A DNA stretch of 64,000 nt from CAZIKB01 sp964539665 (GCA_964539665.1 CAZIKB010000011.1:13010-77009), one strand, 5' to 3'. Counted from the stretch's first letter, positions 9,226 through 18,835 are shown. Notes: generated by a model from the letters alone, not told the origin. Made by a program: numbers and translations.

Positions 9226-10089
9226 TTAAATTCTATCCATTAATTCGATTAATCTTTCAATATCAGCATTTGAATAATATTCAATTTCGATTTTTCCACC
9301 ACCGCCTTTTTTATTGTCAAAAATTTTGACCTGAGTACCCAAGATAGTTCTTAACTTGTCTTCCGTATCCCTGATAAATGGATTGACTTCCCGCCGAATC
9401 TCTTTCTTTGGCTTTGAAGGGTGTGTTTTGTTTTTGACAATGTTTTCGACCTGTCTGACCGAGTATTTATTTTTAATTATTTTTTTCCACAATTCAATTT
9501 GGTCGTTTTTATTTGTCAACGCCAGCAAAGTTCTTGCATGTCCGGCCGTGATTTCCTCTTTAACCAGACTATCCTGAATAGTTTTCGGTAACTTAAGAAT
9601 TCGCAAAAAATTGGTAATCGTTGTACGATCTTTGCCAACTTTTTTCGAAACTTCTTCTTGTGTTAATTTGCATTTATTGATAAGCGACAGATAGCCATTT
9701 GCTTCGTCAATCGGGTTTAAATTCTCGCGTTGAATGTTTTCGATGAGGGAGAGCTCAAGCATCTCTTCATCTGTGTTAACATCCAATATAAAGGCTGGAA
9801 TGCTCTCCAATCCCAAATCACGAACTGCACGCAAACGACGCTCGCCAGCGATTAATTCGTAGCCAGAATTCACCTCTCTTACGGAAATCGGCTGAATAAT
9901 GCCATTTTCCATAATGGATTGTTTTAACTCTTCTAAAGCAACTGGATCAAAAGATTCTCGAGGTTGAAATGGATTTGGTAAGACTTTTGAGATTTCAACT
10001 TCATTTAAACGATTCGTTGTTCTTTCATCTTCATGTGAAATATCAGGGATGAGAGCGCCTAATCCTTTACCTAATCTTTTAACAGCCAT
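9226..10089 (-). CDS. parB: Chromosome-partitioning protein ParB
   Basis: The 287-residue protein has the ParB layout: an N-terminal GKGLGALIP motif for contact with ParA, the CTP-binding core with GERRLRA at 82-88 and ENIQRENLNP at 117-126, a helix-turn-helix at about 141-165 that reads parS, and a C-terminal dimerisation segment ending in ELMDRI. The 11-bp overlap with parA indicates one operon. A parS-like palindrome lies within parA at 10526-10541. Confidence 0.96.
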   Translation of the reverse strand: MAVKRLGKGLGALIPDISHEDERTTNRLNEVEISKVLPNPFQPRESFDPVALEELKQSIMENGIIQPISVREVNSGYELIAGERRLRAVRDLGLESIPAFILDVNTDEEMLELSLIENIQRENLNPIDEANGYLSLINKCKLTQEEVSKKVGKDRTTITNFLRILKLPKTIQDSLVKEEITAGHARTLLALTNKNDQIELWKKIIKNKYSVRQVENIVKNKTHPSKPKKEIRREVNPFIRDTEDKLRTILGTQVKIFDNKKGGGGKIEIEYYSNADIERLIELMDRI

Positions 10090-10843
10090 TACTTAAGATT
10101 TCCTCAGCCAGATTCATATAGTTCTCCGAGCCTTTCGAGATTGCATCATAAAGGATAATTGGTTTACCATAACTTGGCGCTTCACTTAGTCGAACGTTGC
10201 GGTCAATTACTGTAGTAAATACTTTATTGTCAAAATATTTTCTCACATCTTCTGCAACCTGCCGGGATAGATTGAGACGGCTGTCGTACATGGTTAAGAG
10301 CACCCCTTCAATGGCTAATCTTGAATTTAAATGTTTTTGAACGAGTCTAATCGTATTCAAAAGCTGGCCTAATCCTTCCAGCGCATAATACTCGCACTGA
10401 ATGGGTATTAATACTGAATCCGCGGCAGTTAAAGCATTTATGGTCAAAAGACCAAGCGAGGGTGGACAATCAATGAAAATGTAATCATACTCGTTTTTTA
10501 ATTGCTGTAAAGCGTTGCTTAAAATTCTTTCACGTGAAATCGCATTGACGAGTTCAATTTCTGCGCCAGCTAACCGCACGGTAGATGGCAGGATATCTAA
10601 ATATCCTAAACTACTCGATATGATGGCACTTTGAATATCCAGACTTTCGATGATTACTTCATAAATGCTTTTTTGTACTTTTTTTTGGTCAATTCCTATT
10701 CCGCTCGTAGAATTCGCCTGAGGATCAATGTCAATAAGGAGTATCCGATGTTCTGCCACAGCTAAACAAGAAGATAGATTAACGGCAGTCGTTGTTTTTC
10801 CGACTCCGCCTTTCTGATTCGCAATAGTAATAATTCTGGACAT
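10079..10843 (-). CDS. parA: Chromosome-partitioning ATPase ParA (Soj)
   Basis: The 254-residue protein has the deviant Walker A motif KGGVGKTT at 11-18 and the Walker B region YIFIDCPPSLGLLTINAL. The short N-terminus without an extra helix-turn-helix marks the chromosomal Soj type. It moves ParB-parS complexes along the nucleoid. It is the promoter-proximal gene of the parAB operon, with 186 bp of AT-rich DNA upstream, and it carries a parS-like site in its own coding sequence. Confidence 0.97.
   Translation of the reverse strand: MSRIITIANQKGGVGKTTTAVNLSSCLAVAEHRILLIDIDPQANSTSGIGIDQKKVQKSIYEVIIESLDIQSAIISSSLGYLDILPSTVRLAGAEIELVNAISRERILSNALQQLKNEYDYIFIDCPPSLGLLTINALTAADSVLIPIQCEYYALEGLGQLLNTIRLVQKHLNSRLAIEGVLLTMYDSRLNLSRQVAEDVRKYFDNKVFTTVIDRNVRLSEAPSYGKPIILYDAISKGSENYMNLAEEILSNGC
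10526..10541. promoter_or_regulatory. parS-like centromere palindrome inside parA
   Basis: The 16-bp site has the core TTTCACGTGAAA (10528-10539) intact and matches the widespread bacterial parS consensus TGTTTCACGTGAAACA at 13 of 16 positions; both mismatching flanks lie outside the core. Location inside or next to parAB is where parS sites are usually found. Degenerate flanks could reflect the coding constraint. Confidence 0.6.
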
Positions 10844-11029
10844 TTATGCTCTGGAATTAATTTGGATAAATTTTTATTAATATAAAGTTTTAACTTGCCA
10901 AAATCAAGCTAAAATTTGGATCTGATTTTTTGATATTTTAATAATAATCTATCTTTACTAAACTTTAAAAGTTAAGTAAAGGCCTTAAATGGACACAGTT
11001 TAGGTTTATTAAAGTTGTAATCAATTGTC

Positions 11030-13741
11030 TTAAAACGGCCTACCAAACGAGGTTGTACCACCTCTATGTTCAATCTTAATACTCCGCAAGTGAGGAGCTT
11101 TTATATTAATTATAAAATAAAAAGATCCGCTGCCAGTTCCCGAAGGATTCCAGGAAAATCGTGCTTCCCAACAGTGTAAATCCCGATAAAATGAAATTTG
11201 TTGATCAGCAATTTTCCGCCGTTCTATATCGTACCGAAGGCGGTAGCTGATGCGCCAATTTTTAGTCAATTGCACTTCTACATTTGAAAGGTCAATATAG
11301 GCCGTGCGTGTGGTTCTGACCGGAGTAGGTTTGTTTATGCTTAAGGAAAACGCGAGCGACGCACGCCAGGGAATTCCAGTGGCCGAAAACGGATTTTCCG
11401 GAGCAAACCGATCTTCAGGTTCGTTGTTTAATGATGATTGTTGCTGCCCGGTTTGATTGGGTGGTTCCGTTTGATTCCCTGAAGTGGAGGAAGCGGATTG
11501 ACCCTCTTTATCTTTTTGCTTACTTTTTTGACTTCCACTCAGCGTCCATCTTGCATTGACAGAGAACCGTGTAAGTCTTAAAAATTTAAATATTCCTCTT
11601 TCGTTAAATAATAATTTATTGACTGGTCTGTTCGCTTCAATGTCATATTTATAGAAGCTGTGGGACATATTCATTGATACATTGAGATTTTTTTTAGGAC
11701 TGGCCTGAAAGGTTGTGCTCAAATTACTCCATTTCAAACTGTCGGCGGCTAAATTATAGGAACCACCGAAATTCAAATTAAATAAATTGACTTTCTTTTC
11801 TTTGTCTCCTTCACCCAGTTTCATCTGGAAAAGATTGCTCATTCTATAACCTAAGTTGTTTTGCTTTCCCCGGGAGGTCCCACTTCCAAATCGATCTTTT
11901 TTATCTACCACCTTTCCTGAATCATCACGAATTGTTTGAAAATATCCCCAGGATGAACTGGAAAAATCAGGGCGATATGTAAAAGATAAGGACGGGCTCA
12001 TTTTATGGCGTATGGCTCTAACGGGGCCAATTTTCGGGTTAAAAGTACCATATAAATTTGTGCTGGCTGACGCTGAATAGTTAAACTGACGACGAGCGGC
12101 AAAACCTTTTTTTTCAGAGGATTCGGTCCTTTTGGTTGAATCATTCCATGTAAAGGTTTGTGTTCGATCAAACCAATCTTCATCATATTTCACATTCTGG
12201 CTTAAACTCAACCAGCCCAAAAGTTTTTTAGGATTGGTGAAATTCAAGCTGATATCGTGCTGGGCCCGGCGATCAATATTTGCATCGGGATCGCCGGTAC
12301 TGTCTTTTTGAACTGTATTGACGAAGTCCGCGCGGTAACTATATTTAATTTGGTTAAACCATTTCGGTTCAGCTTTCGAACGACCGGTTTTATCTTTATT
12401 AAAAGGAATAATAGACGTCGTAGTCCGGTTCAACTGCAGTCTTGGAAGCCTTAAAGTCTCGCGGCCGGTTTCCAAATCTTTTTGCTGAGATAGATTCAAA
12501 GTCAAACTATTTTTCCCCTCGCCCCATCTTTTTGTAAAAGTAGCATTTGAATTAAGCTGCCGGCTTAAACGCTGACTGCGATTGCTGCTATAATCTTGAT
12601 AGAAACTATTACTGTTTACGAAGGTACCGCTCACCGAAAAACGGGTATTGGGATCAATTTCCTGTGAATGATTAATTCTCAAATCCCATCTACGTTGACC
12701 AGTGCCATCAATATTTTTACGCGTGTATGAGCCAGATACAGAGCCATTAAATTTGTATCTCAATTTATAATTCATGTGAGTTTTGAATAGTACTCCCGTC
12801 TTTTCGAAAAAAGACATGGTAAGTCGCGCGTCAAAATAGTCATTGGTCGCCCAGTAATACCCCATATCTTCTAAAGCGCGGCCTTCGCGCTGGCTGGAGC
12901 CATATCGGGGAATGATAATACCTGATTGGCGTCCCGTCTCTTCAGTCGGGAAATAAGCAAACGGTAAAATAGCTAAAGGAATCTTGCCAATATAAAAAAC
13001 CACTGGTTTGGCAATTATTCTTTCCCCGGTAATTATTTTCATTTTTTTACCGTTAAAATGAAAATGCGGCTCTTCATTTTCACAGGTGGAATAGTTGCCG
13101 TCGCGTACAAAAATCACCTTTGGATCCATGAGTTTTACGGTTTCACCGAGATAATACCCGCCCTGCAACTTGGTTCTGCCGCGAATTATGCGCCCGCGTT
13201 CAGATTTGAAATTGAACTCCATTTTATCGCCTACCATTTCCTCCTTACCATCAGAAAATTCTGGCCTACCGCTATTTTTAACATCGCGAGAATCGTTGTC
13301 TTCAATATCGGGGTTACTGGTCGTATCGGGCATGCTTTCAGCGACAATGGTATTTTTTTTCCATAGCACGGTTATTTTTCCGGCCTTTATGATCATCTTT
13401 TTATATTTAACCGTCGCTTCTCCAATCAGGTAGGTAATATTATCTTCTATTTCATTAACAACAGATCGTGCAGAGTAAACAACTGCGGAGTCCAGACCAC
13501 TATTTGCAATTTTTATGTCACCTTTTATCGTGGTATCAGTCGCAGCGCTCTGGAAGCTGGATTCAGGTTTATTTCTTTCTTTGCGTATTTTCGCACGACT
13601 GGAATCACTCAGAGCCCTGGAGTGGGAAGAGCTGTCTGGTGGGGTGATTTCCTGTGCACTTAGAAATACGGGGCCAATAAAACAAAAAATAAGTATGTGA
13701 AAAACGATCCCGGACAAAAACTTCATCATGAAGACGACCAA
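11030..13741 (-). CDS. lptD: LptD-like LPS-assembly outer-membrane protein
   Basis: The open frame encodes about 903 residues, but the first codon is TTG; the ATG codons at 13729 or 13726 give a better start, followed by a signal peptide ending near FLSAQ. An OstA-like beta-jellyroll segment (about 75-210, with GKITVLWKKNTIVAESMPD) precedes the conserved plug-to-barrel junction (GKIPLAILPFAYFPTEE, then RQSGIIIPRYGSS). The remaining 600 residues are alternating, aromatic-rich beta-strand sequence ending in Phe, typical of outer-membrane barrels. It inserts lipopolysaccharide or a similar glycolipid into the outer leaflet. No other lpt gene is in the window. Confidence 0.82.
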   Translation of the reverse strand: MVVFMMKFLSGIVFHILIFCFIGPVFLSAQEITPPDSSSHSRALSDSSRAKIRKERNKPESSFQSAATDTTIKGDIKIANSGLDSAVVYSARSVVNEIEDNITYLIGEATVKYKKMIIKAGKITVLWKKNTIVAESMPDTTSNPDIEDNDSRDVKNSGRPEFSDGKEEMVGDKMEFNFKSERGRIIRGRTKLQGGYYLGETVKLMDPKVIFVRDGNYSTCENEEPHFHFNGKKMKIITGERIIAKPVVFYIGKIPLAILPFAYFPTEETGRQSGIIIPRYGSSQREGRALEDMGYYWATNDYFDARLTMSFFEKTGVLFKTHMNYKLRYKFNGSVSGSYTRKNIDGTGQRRWDLRINHSQEIDPNTRFSVSGTFVNSNSFYQDYSSNRSQRLSRQLNSNATFTKRWGEGKNSLTLNLSQQKDLETGRETLRLPRLQLNRTTTSIIPFNKDKTGRSKAEPKWFNQIKYSYRADFVNTVQKDSTGDPDANIDRRAQHDISLNFTNPKKLLGWLSLSQNVKYDEDWFDRTQTFTWNDSTKRTESSEKKGFAARRQFNYSASASTNLYGTFNPKIGPVRAIRHKMSPSLSFTYRPDFSSSSWGYFQTIRDDSGKVVDKKDRFGSGTSRGKQNNLGYRMSNLFQMKLGEGDKEKKVNLFNLNFGGSYNLAADSLKWSNLSTTFQASPKKNLNVSMNMSHSFYKYDIEANRPVNKLLFNERGIFKFLRLTRFSVNARWTLSGSQKSKQKDKEGQSASSTSGNQTEPPNQTGQQQSSLNNEPEDRFAPENPFSATGIPWRASLAFSLSINKPTPVRTTRTAYIDLSNVEVQLTKNWRISYRLRYDIERRKIADQQISFYRDLHCWEARFSWNPSGTGSGSFYFIINIKAPHLRSIKIEHRGGTTSFGRPF

Positions 13742-13931
13742 TTTTCAATAGATGTGGTTTCGGAAATATATTTATGTGTTAATTCTTTTATAACCAAAAG
13801 TTTGGGTTTTGTTCCGAATAAAAGTAAAAAATCATTGATTATTGGTGTCATCCCTGTCTTCAGTGTTCTATTGATTGATAATACTATAAATCTAATATTC
13901 ACACCCTTTACAAGAGATGAATGCCTTCAGG

Positions 13932-15272
13932 TCAACTTTTTTGAGTAGTTTTAGCCCGGTATTTTTCCCAGAGCCGGTAAAGCCGCTCTTTCAAAGATTT
14001 TTCGAAGCCGTTCTCTGTCGGCCAATAATAAACCTGTTCTTTTAAGTTCCCGGGTAAATAGCACTGCTCAATAAAGTTTTCGTCAAAGTCATGCGGATAA
14101 AGATAGCCGTTAGCATAGCCGGCCTTTTTCATGATATCTGTCGGCGCGTTGCGAAGGTGAAGTGGAACGGCCTCTACTGGTTTTTCCCGAACGTCTTGTT
14201 GTGCAGCCGAAATCGCTTTATAGGAGGCATTGCTCTTTGGGGCAGACGCCATATAGGTTGTGGCTTGTGCCAGCACTAATCTCCCTTCCGGCATACCGAC
14301 ATACGTTACAGCGGTGAACGCGGCTGTGGCCACAACCAGCGCCTGCGGATCGGCATTGCCAATGTCTTCCGAGGCTAAAATGATCAGCCGGCGGGCAATG
14401 AATTTGGGGTCTTCGCCGGCTTCAATCATGCGCGCCAGCCAGTGCAAAGCCCCGTTGGGATCTGAACCCCGAACGCTTTTGATAAACGCTGAAATGGTGT
14501 CGTAGTGCATATCTCCTTTTTTATCGTACAAAAGGGCTTTTTTCTGCATGGCTTCCTGAATGAGCTTATCATCGATAGTCATTTGCTCATCGGTAGATTT
14601 GGGCGCTAATTTAATCGCCAGCTCCAGTGCATTCAAAGCCACCCGGGCATCACCGCCGGCAAGATTAATTAGAAGCTCTCTGCTGTTTTGGGCAAATATT
14701 ATTTGTTTCTGATTTAATATTAAGTCGGTTTTGAGTGCTCGCTGAATTACTAACTCAATTTCTTCAAAAGTCAACGGCTGGAGCTGCAGAACCCGGCTGC
14801 GTGATAGCAGGGGAGCGATCACCTCAAATGATGGATTTTCAGTAGTAGCGCCAATAAGCAAAACCGTGCCATCTTCTACACTGTGGAGGAGGGCATCCTG
14901 TTGGGCTTTGTTGAAACGGTGAATTTCATCGATAAATAAAATCGTACGTTTGGCCAGCTTACGGTTGACACTGGCTTTTTCGATGACTTTGCGCATGTCC
15001 GCCACACCAGCCGTAACCGCGCTCATGAAGAAAAAGTCCGATTTGGTTTCCCTGGCAATGATTTGGCCCAGGGTGGTTTTACCTACGCCAGGCGGCCCCC
15101 AGAAAATCATCGAAACCAGCTCATCGGTTTCAATGGCTCTGCGAATGATTTTACCTTCACCCACAAGATGTGCCTGACCGACAAAATCGGTTAGTGTTTT
15201 GGGACGCATGCGGTCGGCTAATGGGGTGGAGCGCGTAAGTTCTTTTTTGGCTTCCTGGTCGAAGAGTTGCAT
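13932..15272 (-). CDS. rarA: Replication-associated recombination ATPase RarA (MgsA)
   Basis: The 446-residue AAA+ protein has Walker A GPPGVGKT at 59-66, the Walker B and sensor region LFIDEIHRFNKAQQDALLHS (from 112), and GATTENPSFEV with the arginine finger in LLSRSRV. The C-terminal half carries the RarA-specific helical tetramer domain with GSDPNGALHWLARMIEAGEDP and ASEDIGNADPQAL. It acts at stalled replication forks. Full length, no anomalies. Confidence 0.95.
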   Translation of the reverse strand: MQLFDQEAKKELTRSTPLADRMRPKTLTDFVGQAHLVGEGKIIRRAIETDELVSMIFWGPPGVGKTTLGQIIARETKSDFFFMSAVTAGVADMRKVIEKASVNRKLAKRTILFIDEIHRFNKAQQDALLHSVEDGTVLLIGATTENPSFEVIAPLLSRSRVLQLQPLTFEEIELVIQRALKTDLILNQKQIIFAQNSRELLINLAGGDARVALNALELAIKLAPKSTDEQMTIDDKLIQEAMQKKALLYDKKGDMHYDTISAFIKSVRGSDPNGALHWLARMIEAGEDPKFIARRLIILASEDIGNADPQALVVATAAFTAVTYVGMPEGRLVLAQATTYMASAPKSNASYKAISAAQQDVREKPVEAVPLHLRNAPTDIMKKAGYANGYLYPHDFDENFIEQCYLPGNLKEQVYYWPTENGFEKSLKERLYRLWEKYRAKTTQKS

Positions 15273-15318
15273 GGTTGGTTATAACCTAGATTTGAATCGT
15301 TGTTTATAAGGCAAGTTT

Positions 15319-15561
15319 TTATAGAAGCTTATCTTTATCACGTTCTTGTAATAGAGTATCTACAAGGTTGCCATTTCCTGATCCTCTAAGTTTTCTCATG
15401 GCTTCCAATGCTTTTTGCCGCTTCAAGGTTTTTTGTGCAGCTTCTTTATCTTCAATGGTTAAAGTCACCTTAGTATCCTTGGGTAATTTCAAAGATTGTA
15501 TTGTTTTTTGTAATTCAGATAAAGGGACATGTTCAATCGTTGGTATACAAGGTTTCTCCAC
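15319..15561 (-). CDS. Solitary antitoxin-like protein
   Basis: The 80-residue protein begins with a segment that could form a strand-helix DNA-binding unit (KVTLTIEDKEAAQ) and ends in EAMRKLRGSGNGNLVDTLLQ, a tail resembling antitoxins that partner PIN-domain toxins. No toxin gene follows: the next gene downstream is rarA. It may be an orphan left after toxin loss or act in trans. The family call is a resemblance only. Confidence 0.5.
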   Translation of the reverse strand: MEKPCIPTIEHVPLSELQKTIQSLKLPKDTKVTLTIEDKEAAQKTLKRQKALEAMRKLRGSGNGNLVDTLLQERDKDKLL

Positions 15562-15811
15562 ATATCTATTATTAATAAAATCAAATTTGTAGTAAATAAA
15601 TTAATTATAATTCTCTAAGCTATTAAAGTTAAGGTAATTATATTCAAAAATCAAGTTGATTATAATTGAAATCATGAAAAAGAAATCTCGGTATTTTAAA
15701 ATTAGTTGTCTGTACAATCAAAAACTTGATTTTGAACGTATGATTTAGTACATTTTAAAAGTATAAAACCATCGCAAAATATGAAGATTGTAATTAAAAA
15801 GGATGTGACTC

Positions 15812-16015
15812 ATGCAAAAAGAAATAACTGCGGTATATGAAAACGGAATTCTTAGACCCCTTACCCCAGTGAATTTAAATGAGCACCAAAAGGTCACTTT
15901 GAAGATTTTAAAAAAGAAAAGTGTTGTGATCGCAACCAAAGGTATGATTCGAGGGAACTCCAGCTATTTAAAAGAAATAGCCGAAAGCGAGGAACTGGCA
16001 GAGTGGAATCTTTGA
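15812..16015 (+). CDS. DUF104/AF2212-type antitoxin (VapB-like)
   Basis: The 67-residue protein starts with the DUF104 pattern ITAVYENGILRPLTPVNLNE, a small beta-barrel found in antitoxins of PIN toxins in archaea and bacteria. An AAGGA ribosome-binding site lies 7 bases before the ATG. It overlaps the next gene by 13 bp, the usual coupling of antitoxin and toxin. These are the first plus-strand genes in a minus-strand neighbourhood, which fits an inserted module. Confidence 0.8.
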   Translation: MQKEITAVYENGILRPLTPVNLNEHQKVTLKILKKKSVVIATKGMIRGNSSYLKEIAESEELAEWNL

Positions 16016-16512
16016 CCATTATTCCAGATAATTCGGACGTTTTCATAGACGCCAACATTTTTATTTACCATTTCTGTGAAAGTAATGATTTACTATCTAA
16101 TCTGTGCTCGGATTTTCTTCTGAGAGTAGAAAACAGTCAACTTTCAGGCTTCACCACGACAACAGTAATCTCTGAAGCCCTGCATAGAGCCATGATCTTT
16201 GAAGCCACTAATATATCTGGACTTGACGCAAAAGGAGCACTGACCAAGCTAAGGAAAAAACCGGACCTCATAAAACAACTCACCCAATATTCAAAGATCC
16301 CGGAGAAAATTACTGAAATTGGTATTCAAATCCTGTCAGTCACTTACCAAACAATCTTAGAAAGTCAGTACTGGCGAGATAATTATGGGCTCATGGTAAA
16401 TGATTCCATAATTATGGCGTCAATGCGGAGTTTCAAAATTGAAAACCTTGTCACCAATGATTCCGACTTTGATCACATCTCCAATTTAGCTGTTTGGAAA
16501 CCTATTCCATAA
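16003..16512 (+). CDS. PIN-domain ribonuclease toxin (VapC-like)
   Basis: The 169-residue protein carries the PIN acidic set D16 (in FIDANIFIYHF), E58 (VISEALHRA), D134 (VNDSIIMAS) and D153 (TNDSDFD), so the Mg2+-dependent RNase site is complete. It starts with GTG inside the antitoxin gene. VapC toxins cut tRNA or rRNA when freed from the antitoxin; the target here cannot be read from sequence. Confidence 0.87.
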   Translation: MESLTIIPDNSDVFIDANIFIYHFCESNDLLSNLCSDFLLRVENSQLSGFTTTTVISEALHRAMIFEATNISGLDAKGALTKLRKKPDLIKQLTQYSKIPEKITEIGIQILSVTYQTILESQYWRDNYGLMVNDSIIMASMRSFKIENLVTNDSDFDHISNLAVWKPIP

Positions 16513-16570
16513 TTAAACTTTTTATAAGTTACTGCACTATTACCTTGCAAGTGTCCACAATACCAGTGTG

Positions 16571-16837
16571 TTAAATATTTCGTCTTCTATTCAAGAAAGC
16601 AAACGCCATACCCCAAACAAAAGCCATCATCGCTGCAAACACTGCAGTTGATAAAATTTGGGGAGAGTAATCAATTCCAAATTGCCGTTCAATAATTCGG
16701 CTTAACCAGAGACCTGTTTTGTCGAATAGACCAATAAAAAAAGGAATATGAAGTCTTAATACTCCGACTAATAGACCGGCAGCTATAATTGTGACAAAAG
16801 TGGCAAGACCGTGAGAAAGTCCATGTCGTCTCGGCAT
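16571..16837 (-). CDS. Small two-helix membrane protein, unknown function
   Basis: The 88-residue protein has two hydrophobic segments (about 10-38 and 62-82) joined by a soluble linker, and ends in a basic NRRRNI tail, which suggests a cytoplasmic C-terminus. I do not recognise the family. It converges with the VapC-like gene and lies 51 bp downstream of the decayed caspase gene on the same strand. An alternative start is not obvious. Confidence 0.5.
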   Translation of the reverse strand: MPRRHGLSHGLATFVTIIAAGLLVGVLRLHIPFFIGLFDKTGLWLSRIIERQFGIDYSPQILSTAVFAAMMAFVWGMAFAFLNRRRNI

Positions 16838-16887
16838 GTGATATCCTTAAATATAATTAGTTCAATTTATGCCAATTACCAACTAAT

Positions 16888-17195
16888 CTAATACCTCACA
16901 AAAACTCTATTCCTATTTGCCCCTTGTATCATTGGATTCTGTTCAACTCCATTAATCCTTCGGGCATAATAGGGAACGCCTTCGGTTTCATCTGAAATGT
17001 ATCGATAAATTTCAGCAAACGTTAACTGGTCGTCTTTATTAAAATCGGCATTTTTATTGTGAATAGCTTTTAAGAAAAAATACGTAAACAGGCCGTGTTT
17101 TTTCTCATTATACCAACAGGAAACCTGATTTCCCGATGAAGATGAAAGAACAACTCCATTGGATAAAGTCATAACTGGATTTTCAATTTTGATTA
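16888..17195 (-). pseudogene. C-terminal remnant of a caspase-like peptidase
   Basis: An open frame of 94 residues from 17172, extendable upstream as YENISPIVIKIENPV, matches the end of bacterial caspase-family proteins: SSSSGNQVSCWYNEKKHGLFTYFFLKAI, then a negatively charged loop (NADFNKDDQLTF) and the closing PYYARRINGVEQNPMIQG segment. It is out of frame with the upstream part and should follow directly on a p20-like core. The stretch that normally carries the catalytic Cys is missing, so this piece is not an independent gene. The ATG at 17172 has no ribosome-binding site. Confidence 0.75.
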
Positions 17196-18542
17196 CTATC
17201 GGCGAAATATTTTCATATATAGTTTGCCTTTGTGATTTTCTACAATACCAAAGTAAGTTCGAAATTCCCCTTGTGTTGCATTTTCAACAAAGAATATATT
17301 GCCACTCATGAATCCAAAAGTTTTAATAAGATAATTTCTGATAGCACGGGCGTCATTTATTGCAAAGGTTACTTGTTTTGTCATTTCATAACCACGATTT
17401 CCAATAACGACGGCAATGGCGTTATTATTTACCATTTTTGTTTGAGGTATATTCATATCAACATTCACAGTTATTTGCAGAGACTCATTATATTTAGAAG
17501 TCACATAACTTTCTGTTCCACTTAATTTAATTACCCAAACATCCTCAGAACCTGCACCTTTAGATTCTGTTCCACCACAAACTGCATAGCCGCCATCGCT
17601 CGTTTGGATCATTGAGGATAAATAATCCGTGCTGAGATAAGAGCCGCCAAAAGTCTTTTCCCATTCTATTGTTCCTTGACTGTTTAATTTGATAATACAT
17701 GCATCACTATCTCCAAATGAATCGGAATTAGAAATTGGGATTCTTGTATATCCACAAACCGCATAGCCACCATCGTTCGTTTGGATGATTGAATATGCCC
17801 CGTCAGATAAAGAAGCCCCAAATGTATTTTCCCACTCAAGGGTGCCTTGGCGGTTTAACTTGATGACCCAAAAGTCACTTTGTCCAGCGCCTTTCGAGTG
17901 CGTATATCCACAAACTGCATAGCCGCCATCGCTCGATTGGATCATTGAAGATGTCATGTCAATTTTAGATCCACCAAAGGTCTTTTCCCATTCTATTGCT
18001 CCGTGACTGTTTAATTTAATAACCCATGCATCACTATCTCCTGCGCCTTTCGAGTGCGTATATCCACAAACTGCATAGCCGCCATCGCTCGATTGGATCA
18101 TTGAAGATGTCATATCAAATTCAGGGCCACCAAAAGTTTTTTCCCATTCTTTAGTTCCTTGATTGTTTAATTTGATAACCCAGAAATCACTGTATCCTGC
18201 ACCTTTAGACTGTGTCGCACCACAAACTGCATATCCGCCATCACTTGTTTGGATCAATGAATATGTCATGTCAAATTCAGATCCACCAAAGGTCTTTTCC
18301 CATTCTATTATTCCTAGACTGTTTAATTTGATAACCCAGGAATCTCTATCTCCTGCGCCTTTAGACTGTGTCGTACCACAAACTGCATAGCCGCCATCGC
18401 TCGTTTGGATGATTGTTCTAGCTAAGTCACGTGAAGAACCACCATATGTTTTTTCCCATTCGATCTCAGGGTGGCTCTTTTGAGCAATAGCGGTTAGTGG
18501 CGAGATTATAAGAACTAAAATGAAGAATTTCAGTGCTTCCAT
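17196..18542 (-). pseudogene. Secreted sixfold-repeat protein with truncated caspase-like domain
   Basis: The 448-residue frame has a signal peptide (cleavage after LTAIA), six tandem repeats of about 52 residues (about 28-340) with consensus EWEKTFGGS then IQTSDGGYAVCG then WVIKLN, and the start of a caspase fold (about 375-440: IAVVIGNRGYE, INDARAIRNYL). It ends shortly after FRTYFGIVENHKGKLY, before the YSGHG histidine and the DxCxSG cysteine of the family. The downstream piece at 16888-17195 continues in another frame. Some 80 to 95 residues with both catalytic residues are missing compared with the usual family layout. The repeat domain may still be secreted. Confidence 0.75.
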
Positions 18543-18835
18543 AGTCTGTTACCCTAAAAAAAATAAATTAAAATACTTTATTGTTAGAGAGAATTATACT
18601 TAGTGCAATTTTATAATTCCATTCTTCTAAATCTTACCTTTTCAAAAACTTTCACTCTCCGTAAATTAGCGGCTTCAAATCAGCGTATTACACTTTAATC
18701 TCACTCTGTTTTATCCCGTCCTTGAGGAATTTCGAAAGTCGACTCTGAATCTTTATTTTTCATCAATATATGAGGCTTTCACAGATTGCAACTAATTAAT
18801 AGAAATATATTTCTCATGAATTTATTTTTCTTAAT
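18543..18835. other. Intergenic, no feature seen
   Basis: These 293 bp between two minus-strand genes hold no supported open frame or RNA. It should contain the promoter of the repeat/caspase gene and the 3' end of the beta-propeller transcript. Confidence 0.3.

Noticed and set aside
13697..13948. Plus-strand open frame of 83 codons between lptD and rarA
   Set aside because: It overlaps both flanking genes at its ends, lacks a ribosome-binding site and has low-complexity hydrophobic content without family features.
17500..18500. CRISPR array
   Set aside because: The repeated DNA keeps one reading frame, units of about 156 bp encode the same protein motif, and there are no short spacers.
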